Positions 33,251-46,600 of a DNA stretch of 64,000 nt are shown in pieces (the first letter of the stretch is position 1; the number at the start of each line of letters is the position of its first letter). Both the position numbers and the translations under genes were made by a program. Source of the stretch: Carettochelys insculpta (Eukaryota; Chordata; Testudines; Carettochelyidae); NCBI RefSeq assembly GCF_033958435.1, contig NC_134137.1, forward strand, positions 239,428,501-239,492,500, given 5' to 3'. The notes beneath the pieces were generated by a model that saw nothing but the letters and a program-made list of their open reading frames with translations, was not told the DNA's origin and ran no database searches.

Positions 33251-34041
33251 CTAAATAGTGTTATTTACATAAATATATGTCAGAGCTCACCCTTAGTCAC
33301 CTCACAGTCTTCCCCCTAAGTGGGCCTCTGTAATCCTGCTTCTTACAGCTTCCAAGTTTCAGTCCACTCCCTTCTTGCAGCCAGTTTTCAGTCAGAACAG
33401 TTCCATTCCCTTTCTAAAATGGAGGCCCCAGGGTTATCTCCTTTTTGTTCCAGGGAGCGATCAGCAGAGTTAGCCCAACTCCTCTGTGGTGTCTGTCCAC
33501 AAGCACAGGCTGCTCCAGTTACTTCTCTTCTACCTGCCCCCCTGAAAGGCCTTCATACCTCCCACATGCTGTCCTGACCTCTTGGCTAAGTTGGGCCCAC
33601 CTGCTCTGAAACAGGGTATGAGTTTGGTCTATTCACTGGGACCAGCTACCATATGCCTCCATCCAACAATGGGAAGGAAGAAAAGATGCTGAAGCAAACA
33701 GCATGTCCTAGGATGGATATGAGAGAGCATGCCATGCCCTAATGTCTCACCCTCATTAAATATTTAACTGTTAATCAAAATGGAATTTCCTAAAGTTGAA
33801 AAAAGCACATTTAAAAATTAGATTACAGCCCAACTCCTAAACATAAAACATCTGTCAGAAGTCCATTCTGGCAGCAAAATCACCCACTTTATTTTAAATA
33901 TAGGACCTCAGTATTTTTCAGTAGTACTCAGCACGCAGGGCAAGCAGAATTGTAAAGCTCATGACGTAAGCCGGTGCCTGATTTCAAAGGCAGGAACATG
34001 CATTACCTACCCTACAGCTAGAATGGGAACATCTGCATTTA
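33251..34041. other. Unannotated stretch
   Basis: Moderately C-rich at 33300-33640. No gene or repeat recognised. Confidence 0.4.
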
Positions 34042-34368
34042 CAGGTTGACCCTCTCTAGTCCAGCACTCTCAGGACCTGAGTGGTGCTGTACAAGAGAAT
34101 TTGCTGAACTATGGCAGGTCAGTATTGTCTGGCAGCATTACCAACACTTGTGCTGCTTACTGACTATTAGAACACAGTTAGGGATAAATTACAGATAAAT
34201 AACAGCACAGAACACTGAGAGCCAAGACTGGTGGCTGTAAACAAAATTTGTTAGGAACCCAGGAAACTTGGCCACATCCATGATAAGTGGTCATCTGGCT
34301 AACTAACATCATGCCACATTACGGATGTTGCTGGATGAGAAAGTGCCAGACTAAAGAGATTCAACCTG
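34042..34368. mobile_element. Tc1/mariner-like MITE, 327 bp
   Basis: The end CAGGTTGACCCTCTCTAGTC is the inverse of GACTAAAGAGATTCAACCTG. TA flanks both sides (34040-34041, 34369-34370). No ORF. A relative lies at 48972-49447. Confidence 0.7.
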
Positions 34369-34370
34369 TA

Positions 34371-35098
34371 GTTCCAGTTTGTGAATTGAATTAAATGCTT
34401 TCTGTTCCAGATAATTAATCAAGTTTTATACATCACTGATCCTGCCAACCTTTCCTTCCAAACAAATCCATCCACATCATAAAGTTGTTCAGTTTAGATG
34501 TTACAAAATCAGAAAGTGAATCCACAGTTAAGATTGTGAGTTATTTTAAGCCCTATTTAACATCTCCCCACCAACCCATACACAAAGGCACTGTCCAGAT
34601 GCAAATGCATTTTTTTTTTAAATCTAACTATGTCTGAATTTAAATCAGTATAGTTATAACCGTATAATCCTCAGGCAGATACTCCTAAACTGATGTAAAT
34701 GCCTTTTTCTGTTAAGCTTTTATAATTTCAGCAGTGGTATGAGCTGTATTTGCAAGTGAAAAAGTATTAGAATAAGAAGGGGGCAGGGAATATAGTAGTA
34801 CAACTCAATATAGACAAGGCCACAAATTCTCAGGAAAAGGCGCTTTTCCACATGAAATGTCTCTTGTGTTGTCCATGTTTATGGGGAATTTTTTATTGTA
34901 CTTTTATTTGTTTGGAGCAGTTGGAGGCCAATCAGACAGAAGTGGTATTGATGATGGTCGGGATTTGAGGGAGTTCAGAAGTTCTGATAAAGTAATGGGT
35001 TTTCACTCTTTTCAAACACTGGTTGTGGGTTGGTTTGTCTTTAATATTTCTGTTATATACATGTGACTGATTTGGTGTTCAGTTCCACTTCTCACTAT
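34371..35098. other. Unannotated stretch
   Basis: A+T-rich; no gene or repeat recognised. Confidence 0.4.
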
Positions 35099-35577
35099 AG
35101 CTGTGTCTACACAGCTCTCTAAACTCAAAAAAACAGATATGCAATTTGTCTAAACAGAGCCAAATGTCAAAATAATGCACAATTTTTAAGTGTCCCTTAC
35201 TCCTCCTGCAACAAGGAGTACAAGGATGTGAAACAGAACACCCATTATATTTTGAAATACAGTAAACTCTTTCATGTCTGGCATTCTATCATCTGGAATT
35301 CTCAAATAAGCAGCATTTTAACCATAAGTAAATTTTAGTTATGTTTTCTATAAATACAGTATAGTGAAAGTAAATACAAATAAATACAATATAAGTTTAC
35401 AGGGTACATTACAACTGTTGTTGGTAAATAAATTACTCTGCATACAGTTTTGTTTGTTTCTTAGTATCTAGTCTTGTTTTTCTTTAGCATTATGTAACGG
35501 ATGCATTTCAAATACACACAGTAGTTATTTTGGAATACCGAGGTATCCCAAAATAGCTCTTCCATATAGACGTAGCT
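35099..35577. mobile_element. Possible Harbinger-like MITE, degraded
   Basis: The ends AGCTGTGTCTACAC and ATAGACGTAGCT are inverse and resemble the GGCTACGTCTACAC TIR. The flanks TAT and AGA do not match. The interior includes CAGTAAACTCTTTCATGTC, like a Tigger end, so two elements may be nested. TTTTGGAATACC/GGTATCCCAAAATA forms a small palindrome near the right end. Confidence 0.4.
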
Positions 35578-38500
35578 AGATTGTTACAGTTTCTGATATA
35601 AAATGAGACACTTCGCTGTGGCATAGACCAAGAATGTAAATGTTGGGGACCATGCATCAAAGGTTTCTTATTTAATACCTGTACAAGCTCATTGATCTGA
35701 ACAGTGCGTATTGATGAATCTGCACTCCCTCTGGGTCTTGCTGCTAAAAGGCGGAGAGCCATGCATACTAAAACGGCTGACTTCCTTGTCTCAGTAGCCA
35801 AGAAAACACCAATCCCTAAGTGGCTCTGAGTCTGCTAGAGGAAAATGGGAACAGGTGGTTCTACCTTCCCTCTCCCAGTGCCAATTTGACAGCTCACAGT
35901 AGGGATTGAATCAAGGTCTTTTAAAGCTAGCAGCATGAGATGATGCTACAGCATTAACTAAAGATTAGGTGGGTGGGGCTGTAACAACTCATAAGGTTTG
36001 TGGAGCAGCAGAGTATGGCAACCTACAGACATACAGAAATGGGTTACACTAGCTTCCTGGGGCAGCAAGGGGCACAACACTTATGCAGTTAGAAAGGTAG
36101 AGGCTTTGAGATTCCTATCCACTCAGGAATGAAAACATCTGTCACATGAACCTTAGAAGTGACACAGATAGCAAATTGATATAGTTTTGTGGTCAGATGT
36201 GGGCACACTTTAGTTCAGATTTTATGTGCCCAAAAGGAGGTAGGCAATTAGCTAAAAGAGTAGGTGGGTATGTTATAGCATCAGTTGCCAAAAGGCCATG
36301 TGGTATGATTCTATTTACCTAATGGGAAAGATTTAAGAAATCATATAAAAATGGCTTGAGGGTCTCCAACAGGAGATAATTTATCTTCTTAGACTGATTT
36401 AACAAGAAGGGTCAAGCTGACATGGCAGAATATGTATTTCCTCATTAGAGCTGAACAACTACTGCATACAGTTTTCCAAGAAAATTGCTTTGTTGTATTA
36501 AATGTCCAATTATGGCTCCTTTCCAACAATATTCTTGCAAGCACATCTATTGCCAGGCCTGTGTGCAGCCTAGTTAATTTCAGAGGAGTTTTGGAGTATA
36601 CACACTGAAAACTAATTTTGAATTTGTGAAAGTGAGTATTTGAAGTGGAAACTTGTAGTTTGTCTTGCTCAAGTTAGGGGACAAACACGTGGCGCATGAC
36701 CTGTGTACTCAATTAAAATTGGTCGATACAGCTCAAAATCTGAAAACAATGAAGCATCCAGCAATGAGCTCTACCCCAAAGTTTTATTTTCAGAGGCTTC
36801 TTGGAGAGAGCCATGCAGGACACATATGCTAAAGATTCATGAGTGTCTTTACTCACCTAAGCCATGCCTTGCCATCTACACTGCTCCTTTTACTCATGCC
36901 AGGTGGCCATTCAGTGTATGTGTGCCACAGGGCTCCATAAGGAATGTGCAGTGTGGCAGTGCTTTTGGAAAACAAATACATTTCAAAAAAATCCAACTGC
37001 TCATGGACAATTTAGAAATGATGAAATTAAGCCACGTGCAAAGGACCAGCTCTAGGCCCACATATCATTTAAGTCCACCTTAACCACCCAAAACAGAGAT
37101 TAAGTGGAACAAAATCCTTTTGTTCCCCCTACTCAGCTCTTTTCATCCTCAAGATGCTCTGTGGTGATTCCCTAATGCCATTAAATCAGTGCTGTGCAGA
37201 ACACCAGCACTATTTAAATAACACAAGCACCCATGAAAAGTAGCTTGTTTTCCAGCAGCTTTGATGTAGGTGGTCTACTAAAAGGAGAGAGGATCCTTAT
37301 CAGTGGGAAACAGGAAATCCTCAAACAAATCTGAAGTTGCCTCCTGAATTAGGAGTGTTGACAGGCACAGATCTCTCTGTCTGGATTTTAAAACAAGACT
37401 GAATACAGGAGCCTCAAGAGGCCAATTCTAACCCAAAGAGTTTGGTTCTGGCTCCGATACAAAAGTGGGAGGGCTGAAATCTCACAACAGCAGGCTACTG
37501 CTCATGAGAAATTTCAACCTAGGGTGGTAAACCTGATAGAGAAGAGTTGTAGCACTCTCAAATCCAAATATAAATCTGAACTTAATCTAAATGTAAACAA
37601 CATCCAAACACGCCATTGCTAGGAAGTACACAAAGCATTTACCGGCACTGTTGAAGTTTACCAGTCTGTCTTCTCCCTCAATAAGTTGTGATCCTGCCTG
37701 TCTGTGGAATACACATATAAAGTACATTCAGCTGTTTGCATTCAGTAGTAGTCACATTTTTTTCTGAACTGTTTGAGCTAAGCTCTTGTATTTTTCTCTT
37801 CAGTGTATCATTTGACTCTGCTAAATTAGTAGTCTAGTACTGTAGCCATGAAGATTTTTGGTATGATCCTGCTTGATAGTCCATTGGTGTACAACAAATT
37901 CAGACATATTTTCGGAATATAATCAGACATTACAAGGTATCTAGCTGCCCTTTATTTTACAGTGATGAAGATCTTTCATTTGCCTTTAAATTATTGTGTC
38001 CCTAATGGCAATCGGTTTAGTTTGAATTGTTTACATAGGCTTGGCTCATAAATATTGGATGCTTGCCTAGCTGGGAAATTACATTTCCATTTCCAACACC
38101 TGCTATGTGCTAGACTTTTAGACGATATATAGTTCTGTGTAATGATGAAATGCTTTAGCATTAAAGTTGCTACCTGAGACATAATTGTTTTAAATTTGGT
38201 ATACACGCGTAAATTTTGCCCTTTCTGCAAAGCTATTTTCATTTTGTATTGTTCCTGAATGGCCTCTGCTTCTTATAGCTACAGTGCAGTTGAGTTTCTG
38301 TCTACTCTGCGTGAACTTTAAAGATTGTATAGTGATTTTAATAAGGTTGGGTGAGCGTTTTTTGGCCAGTATTCCCCTCCCCTGACCCTCATCTTTCCAA
38401 GCATTTTACATGTTGGTTGGCATTTTTCATTGCAGAGATAGATGCTTTTACATATTGCTTTTTGTATACTTGATGCAAAGTACTTTAGGATCCCAATATA

Positions 38501-39937
38501 TAAAGGTCCTAAACAAATAGAATACATTATTTGAATAATAATCAAGTGATAGCACATGCAATTTTTATGGAGACTTTGAAGACTGTTATTAGCTCTTTTC
38601 AAAATTTAAGACAGATACACATATTTAGCGCTGTCTAAGTTTATTTAGTCCTTGAATGACAAACCTGGAAATTTGTTTATGCCCAGCCTGGGAACAGCAA
38701 GTTCAGGTTCTGTGTATCATGTTTCCCCCATCAATATGCATCAAGTTCTGAATAGGAAAAATAACTTCTAGGTGTTAAAAGAGCAAAATTCAGCGTCTAC
38801 TGCTTCTCCCAAGCTTCTCTATGATCCTTTTTTAACCCTGCAGATTGCCTATGAGGGACACAATTAGTACAGGTCTGGATATCATGTTTGTATCTTTTCC
38901 TCTAGGAAATGCAGTCAGATACCAACTCACCAAACAGTACTGAATTTTAATTCATAAGCTGTAGGTGAAAGTCTATAGGGCAGATTCTCCAGGAAGCACA
39001 GTGCAGAGTTGGGGCAGGGGTGGTTTTAAAACACTTCTGAGCCATCTGGATTCAAGCCTGTTTTGGGGTAAAAAATGACCTGAGCTGTAGCTGCAGCTCC
39101 AACTTGACAGCTTCTCCCAGCTACCTAAATACTGCACTGGAACCCAGAGTCACTTTGTCATTATGTACTCTGGGCACACGCCGTCCAAGCTATTCCAGCC
39201 CTGTCCACGACATGGAATCTGCAAGGAAGCCACATGTAGACATTGGTATTGGCCCCATGCTGCTCTTGCACTGAGGAGAATTCTCCTGTGCACTATTATT
39301 GCTCCTTTATGGTCCATATGTGATACTGAAATTTCACATGAGACAGGATGAGAAGCAGCCCCTATTTGTCATTTTTATTTCCAGTAGCCCAAGTCCTTCA
39401 GTCACCTAACCCTGTTGAAGTTTATTTTAGGATTATTACTCTTTTATTTCTGTATTTATTTCACAGCCTCCTTAAATTCATTACTCTGAGAGAATTACAG
39501 CCCATCACTGCAACAGCAGGCTTTATTTACTATATTTTCCCTTAATAAGCTACAGAGCATTTACAACTATTCAATTTTCTATCCTAAAGGTGTTGGGTTG
39601 TTTGCACAGCCATTGAATTTAGACATAGATAATTGAACGTAACTTGGAGCTGAATTTTCTGAAACATTATTTCAGGTTGTGTTATCTATGGGTCTGAGCC
39701 TACAAACTCGTGGTCACATATGTAATCCCAATTTGACAAAGGTGAGTAAGGAAAGGATTTCTTATGTGAGTGAGCCACTCACCAACTTGTTCTAATGGTT
39801 TTACATTAAGAGTACCCTTATTTACATAAAGATGGTAAAATCCACATAGTTGGGACTGTCTTCACCAATATAAAGTGCTCTGCTTACCTGTGGCTACACT
39901 AATGCCAAATCATTATAAAGGTGGTATAATCAATTAC
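35578..39937. other. Long A+T-rich stretch without genes
   Basis: 35885-35960 has a weak tRNA-SINE-like trace (GATTGAATCAAGG). Nothing else is recognised. Confidence 0.35.
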
Positions 39938-39940
39938 AGA

Positions 39941-40675
39941 GGGTGCATCTACATGAGCCAGCTACTTTGAAGTAGCTGGTGCAATGTCGAAATAGCACGT
40001 CACGTCTACAGGCGCTGTGCGCTATTTTGACGTTGAAATTGACGTTAGGGGGCGACACGTGAAAATCGCTATTCCTATCCGAAGATGGGAATAGCGCCCT
40101 ACTTCAATGTTCACCGTCGAAGTAGGGCATGTGTAGATGATCCACGTCCCGCTACATCGAAATAGTGGGGTCCTCCATGGCGGCCATCAGCTGAGGAGTT
40201 GAGAGATGCTCTGTCCAGCCCCTGCAGGGCTCTGTGGTTGCCGTGTGCAGCAGCCCTCAGCCCAGGGCTTTTGGCTGCTGCTGCTGCTGCTGCAGCTGGG
40301 GGTCCATGCTGTGTGCATGGGGTCTGCAACCAGTTGTTGGTTCTGTGGACCTCATGCTGTGTAGGCTGAGTGTGTCTGGGAGGGGCCCTTTAAGGGAGCG
40401 GCTTGCTCTTGCCCCAGAAGGGCTAGTCCAGCCTGTGACCCCGTCCACAGGCTTTGCTGGCCCCTTATTTCAACAGGCAGAGCTTGTGTATGTGAACGCT
40501 CCACATTTCGTTCCAGGGCAGCTCCTTTTAACATTCCCTGTCGCTACTTTGACGTCGAACATCGACAGCATCAGCCCTGGAGGATGTGTAGATAATACGC
40601 TTCTAAGTAGCCTATTTCGATGTTCTTACTTCGAAATAGGCTACTTCGACGTAGTGTGCTAGTGTAGACGTAGCC
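39941..40675 (+). mobile_element. Harbinger deletion derivative, 735 bp
   Basis: AGA flanks both sides (39938-39940, 40676-40678). The ends are GGGTGCATCTACATG and GTGTAGACGTAGCC. The left part matches 146-440 of the autonomous element (GCGGCCATCAGCTGAGG). The right part matches about 4430-4820, including the CTG tract, the GGGGGTCCATG transposase start and GGGAGGGGCCCTTTAAGGGA. Everything between is deleted. It has the same orientation as 146-4820 and no coding capacity. Confidence 0.85.
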
Positions 40676-40678
40676 AGA

Positions 40679-43600
40679 TAGTTTTGATGTAGCTTCCTTG
40701 TTGCAGCTGGTCTGAGCTTCCCTCATTACACTGTCAAGAATCAGTGAAGTCTGTCATCTTTCCTATTCTGTCTCTTGTATTGACCTGGATAACCTTGAAG
40801 CCGGCCATCAAGTTCTCTTAGCCCACTTTGATTGCTGTTTTGATAGGAGACTGTTTAAAAACAGAAGGATAAAACCAGATACACTCTGGGCAGAATTTGA
40901 TTCAAGTCTGTTGAGAGCTGGTTGGGCTGGTTTTTAAAATTTCTTCAGAAAGTAGAAACTATGTTTGAGGCACTATTGAGACTAAAGATGACGTCAATGT
41001 CCTTTAGGTATTGGCTGAGACATGTCATTCAGGTTGTTCTCTGCTATGCAAATCAATAATGACACTTAGCTCTTATATGGCATTTTCCTTGTCCCAGTCA
41101 CTGAACAAAGATGCACTGAAAGGCAGGGAAGTATCCGTATGCACATTTGAGAGGCAAGGACAAGTGAGGCACAAAGTTAAAAGTGAATTGCCCAAAAGGC
41201 ACACAGCAAGGAATTGATCCAGCTGAAGTCAATGGAATTGTTGCCATTGATTTCAGAAGGGACGGGACCAGTCAGTGCTGCTGACTGGTCAGTAGTGGAA
41301 TTATGATTAGAGCTCAGCTTTCCAGCTGCCAAACCTTGGCAAAAAAAATGTACATAGAGAACCAGGTGGAAGAACTCAGGTACCCAGTAGCTCAGACAGC
41401 TGACATGAGGTCTGGGGCAAGATGGAGGAGGGCCGTTCCATGTGCCTGGAAGGGGCAGAGCCAAGGGCAGTCAGTACTCAGCACTGCCCAGGCCATTGTG
41501 CCAGCCCCTGACTCCCTGTCCCTTACAGCTATGGGCAGCTGGAGCAGTGCTGCTGTGGTGTTTGAAAGGGGCCCAGAGCTCCAGCTGCCAAAGAAGCAGC
41601 AGCAGAAAGTGCTTCAGGCCTCTTTGAAAGGCTGGGTCTGGGGGCAATGGCCCCCCATTGTCAGCGGGCTTGCAGGGACCTTTGAAGCCTCCTAACAGCA
41701 TTTCAGAAGCCTTCTTCTGGGGTAAAATGTATCCACTGTGCTTACTTCTCCAGGACGTGTTAACAATTATTACTGTTACGGAGTTTGTACCATTTTTTCA
41801 CATATGTATTCATCAGTAACCAAAGATGCACACTGATCGCTTCTTGGGGTCTTGCCTAATTCTATGCTCATGTCCAAAGTCAGTGAAACAAAGTATTACT
41901 TGAATGATGCAAAATAGACATGCTGGATGTTGACAGGAACAAACAAGAAGGGAACAGTGAACATACCAAAACACACTGTGCTTAGAGCTGAATTTATTAT
42001 TTTAAAACAGAATCCAAAGGCTAGCAGGGGGAGTCTTGAAAGTTGGATGTACCACAGTGTGGGCTGCATCACTACTAAAAAGATGAAACATTAAACATTT
42101 GCTCCCAGGAAGTTAAGCTAACCCAATCTCATAAGAGGATTGTGAATTACTGAGACACGCTCTTATTCCAACAAAAAGTCAAATGAAAAAATCAAGTCAC
42201 TGCAGCCTGCAAGACACTCCTTTGAAGTCAGGAATTGAGGAGAGCAACACATGCATTTATCATCACAACAATGGCTTAGATAGAAGAAAATAAATTTCAG
42301 TATATTAAAATATAAATGACTTCCCTTGAGCATCGGATTACAAAGGTCCCACAGTCCTGTGAGCTGCCTCAGCTCCCAAGGGAAGTCAGCAGATGTTTAG
42401 CATATTCAGCCTTTTGCAGCATTGGGCCCATTGATTTCAATTACAGGTGAGGCTGCTCAGCACCCAGCAGGACTGGGCTTTATCTGGCGAAGCAAATACT
42501 AACTCAGGCTTTAGTATTCGTTTTCTTTCATGGAAGCAAATCACAGAGATGGCTCTAAAACAATAATAAAATGTTGTTCAAGTTTCCAATTTAAATGATG
42601 AAAACTTGTTTCAAACTCCACTGAAGTCAGTGGAAAAACTTGCATTGACCTCAGCTCAAAGGGCCTGGTCCAAACCCCACAATCTGCAACTAGTGGAGAG
42701 AGGTTTCTTGGGCGGATCTCTGGGTCTTTGGACATGAGCCCTGGTCACTTTGCTCATGTGAATAGCACTGGTGAGCAGCAGTTGAACCCTGGGAGTCATT
42801 CCTTGCCTGCTACATCGATCAGACTGGGCAGCCTTGCCTGTTTGGAGGAATTTCCAGATGCTCACTCTTCTTCATAATGCTCCGTGTTCAACCAGTAGCC
42901 CCATGTCTTGAACTATATTACACAGTCTGTTCTAGCTAGTCTGTGTTGGCTTAGCTGTCCTGTCTCCAGGAGCACAGCCAGAGAGACCACTTTCCCCTAA
43001 TCTCTTTTGGGGGGCGTTCAGTATATAAATCCACCTGCCAAATTTTTGTTCCAGTGCAGCAGGCGCTGGAAACTCAGCTAGATGTCCAACTCATCTGGAC
43101 CTTTCAGGTTTTAAAGGTTTCTGGACTTTCCATACCAGAGGAGAAGAGACGACTGAATTCCAGTACTAAAGCAAAACTGAGGATTTTATACTTAGGCACA
43201 CTGTTGAGTGTAAAGCCCCACAATGGTTTTAACAGCTAAAGTGTTAGGCTAAGGTAACTTAGTCAGGTAAAGCCTTGACACAGACTTGATTGCTTCTGTT
43301 CTCATGAACTTTTCTGAGAAGCTGAGTTCTTATAGCTTTTTTCATACCTATTTGTATCAGCCTGAACTTTGCTGTGGATATTCCAGGTCACTGACTTCTT
43401 ATGGTCCCCATGGAAGGAATTTGGAATTGGTATGGGAGAGTGGGGGGCAGTGTTATCAGGCCTTTGGCCAATGCTGAACTATTGCTAGAAACCTCAGGTA
43501 AAATACCCTTAAAAGTTCTGGCCACTATTATTTCCCGTCCCTACTGTAGATTTCCTACTAGACCACTGATGATTCTAGGGAAGGGACAGTGTGCTACTGC

Positions 43601-46600
43601 TCTGTTTCTCTTCACTTGAACTGGATAATTAGAGAAATTAAGGAAGGCACTACAGTGGAGGTGAGGTTGAAGGAAGTTATGAGGCGGTATGTACTGTACT
43701 TGCTGATGTAGTTAAGGCTCTTGGTGAGATATGAGGCATTGTTGGGACAGAGTGTTTATAGGAAAAATTCTGCAGTGCAAATCTGTACTGGAACTTAATT
43801 TTACAGGGGAATTGATTAATGACTATGTTGCATTTCAGCTCAGAGCCTATTGAACTTACTCTACTGGAACTGAGCAAGACATAAACTGGCCAAATACAAG
43901 TTCTGCTTCTGGACTGTGATTTAAAGAAGGCTTTTTGCATAAATACATTTGTTTGGGGGCTCTGCTTATTGTCAGTGCATAATAGACAATGCAGCTGTAA
44001 AAGGGGACCTCCCAGGAGACTCTTAAAAAGATAAGTCAGAAGCATTTTTTGCCTCAGATTCTTATATGATAAATAAGCTAAAGGGCACCTGAAAATACTA
44101 CCTTTCCCCTTCATCTTTAAGAACCCATATGAGTGTTACTTAAATATCAGCCTATGGTTTCTCCTGATTATGCTTTGTGTATTTATGATGAAACAGTCAC
44201 TGTACATTCCAGGATATAGTTGAATGCTGCTTCCCCCTTTAAAAAAATGATGGTGGCATTTGCCAAGTATAACCACAATAGTTAAATTAGCACTGTTTCT
44301 CCTGGGTTTTGAGGGAGAGACATCTATGGTTATGGTTTTCAAGTTCTGACTTTTTAACTGCTTCTACTGTTTCACCATCAACAATTTGATGCAGTTAAAG
44401 CTGGAGTTGTTTCATTACATAAAAATTCTTACTGCAATTAAGACTCATGAGAAGAAACGTCACGTCCACAATAGCTGGGTTTGTGACATTAAAGAAAACA
44501 GGACTCAACTGAAGTCAATACACCACAAAAATGACAATATTGATGGATTTTATACTCTGCTGGTAGATTATTGATAGTACATTTTCTCATCATTCTGGGT
44601 CTGAAGGTTTCTCAGCATACTGAGGAGTTATGAGGTTCTTAAGGTTATAATATTCATGGACTATGCCTGGCTGTGCTTTAAATTGGAGGCAGTGGAAAAT
44701 CATTTTTAAAAGGTACAACCTGTGATAGAGCCAAGATATGACATGCAAGGGGATGAGCGCTGTAACATTTTGTCTAAATTGCTACAATCCACTTTTCAGA
44801 ACAAAAATGTATTTATCACTGAAGATCATAAAAAGCTTCAGAAAATAGCACTTACATCCTTTCTAAATCTCTGAACGATCAAGTAGCCAAATACATTCCA
44901 TCTCATGCTATTAACTTTTATATTGGCATGATACAAAGACCAAGTGATGTGTTAAATTTGGAAACATTATGGTACTGTGTCTTCAAAGGGAATGGAAAAA
45001 ATGGTATTCCAGAGAGAGCAAGAGCAGTATAGGAAGAAAATATATTGTTGTGAAAAACTGAAATTTGCTGCTAGAAATTGATACCCCTTTGTTATTTCTG
45101 GCCAAGCTCTTCTTAGTAGTTTTCAGAAGCATTGCAATGCTGCTAAACCACTTTACTGTGCTAGCCCAAGAAAACTGAAAAGTTGGAGAATTGTTGCAGT
45201 TCAGATGACTGTTGTTGAAATATATTGTTCTTCTCAAGAAAATTATCTTTAGTTTGTTTATAATGAAAACGTTACTGATCTGTCTTCATGCATTTGGTTT
45301 AAATGCCCTTTATTGTTCAAATCTAAATTTGATGTAGGTGTGACTAGCAGGATGCAGTTATGGAAGGTTGTTTCCTGTTCCCGTTTACAGGATGGCCGTG
45401 TGGTCAGATTACTTTCTCCAAACAACAATTCAAGATCTGATCCCCACTCTGACCGATGTGTGTGGTCATTGTGGGTGTTGTGTGACTGACACATCATGGG
45501 AGGTGTAGGGAAGGAAATGCAATTTAATGTACGTCTGCTTCAAAATGAGGCATTTCAGTTTGGTTCAACAAAAGGAAATGAAGCATTTTGGGGTTTCCTA
45601 TCCACATTAATTCAGAATTTTGTGTTCTATGAAAAAAATTAATATTTCAACTTTTAAAAATGCAGAAATTCCTATTATCACCCCCCACCAAAAAAACAAC
45701 AAAACCAGAAAACCAGAAAACAAATTAAAAAAAACACACACAACCCTCTTTCAGCTTATTGAGAGGAAATTGCGCTTGCCTGCACTTCCTGAAAATGGTC
45801 CTACAGGGAAGACAGGACATGCTTCACTGAGAGCTTGGTATTTGGCTGGGCAAGAGAGGCCAGATTTGAAAAAGGGGCCTCCATCACAGAGCCCCAAGAT
45901 AACACCCAGTGAAGCTGCCACTGAAGGATGTAGCTGGTGCACAGGAGAGGCTGCCTTGACAGACTTAGAATACTCAGGGATGGTTTATCTGAAGAGTTGT
46001 CTGAAGAGTTATGACCAATCATGTTTATTTTTGTAATGAAACCATTGCTGTCATATGCATAGGTCCTGGGGAGTTGCAAGTCAGTCACTCTTGCTCACCT
46101 CACCTCTCCTCTTCAAGCTGCCAGTGAGAATGCTCACATTGGCAGAGGCAGCTGCTCCTCTTCTCATTTTTCAGGCAACTGACTTTCCTTGGACGACCAA
46201 AGACAGCCTCTCAGGGCTCCCTGGCATGCATTAGGCAATTGTTAAACCCTTCTATGTTTCCCAGCCAGCTGTACTAGCTAGAGCAGTAGGATAGGAGACC
46301 AGGATTCATCCTCCTCCTCTCCTTTTTTTGAGGAGGGCGGAAATGCCAACAGCATTCTAGGCAGTGAAATAACTGAGACTGACCCTTTCAGGGTGAATCT
46401 AAGAAAAGGCAGGTGAAGCCTTGTGTATCACCCCCAAATGTGCACACTTACACAGCACCAATCCAAACCTGTCCATCCATGTGAAATAAGGAGTAGTTCC
46501 CAGTTTCAATTCTGGAATAGAAAGTGAATAAGGGAGATGTCAGGCCACCCACTGCAGTTGGCAGAGCAGCTTGACATTTTGATGTAACATTTGTTTTTAT

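Noticed and set aside
45620..46036. 138-codon + frame
   Set aside because: Starts in A-rich low complexity and shows no family resemblance.
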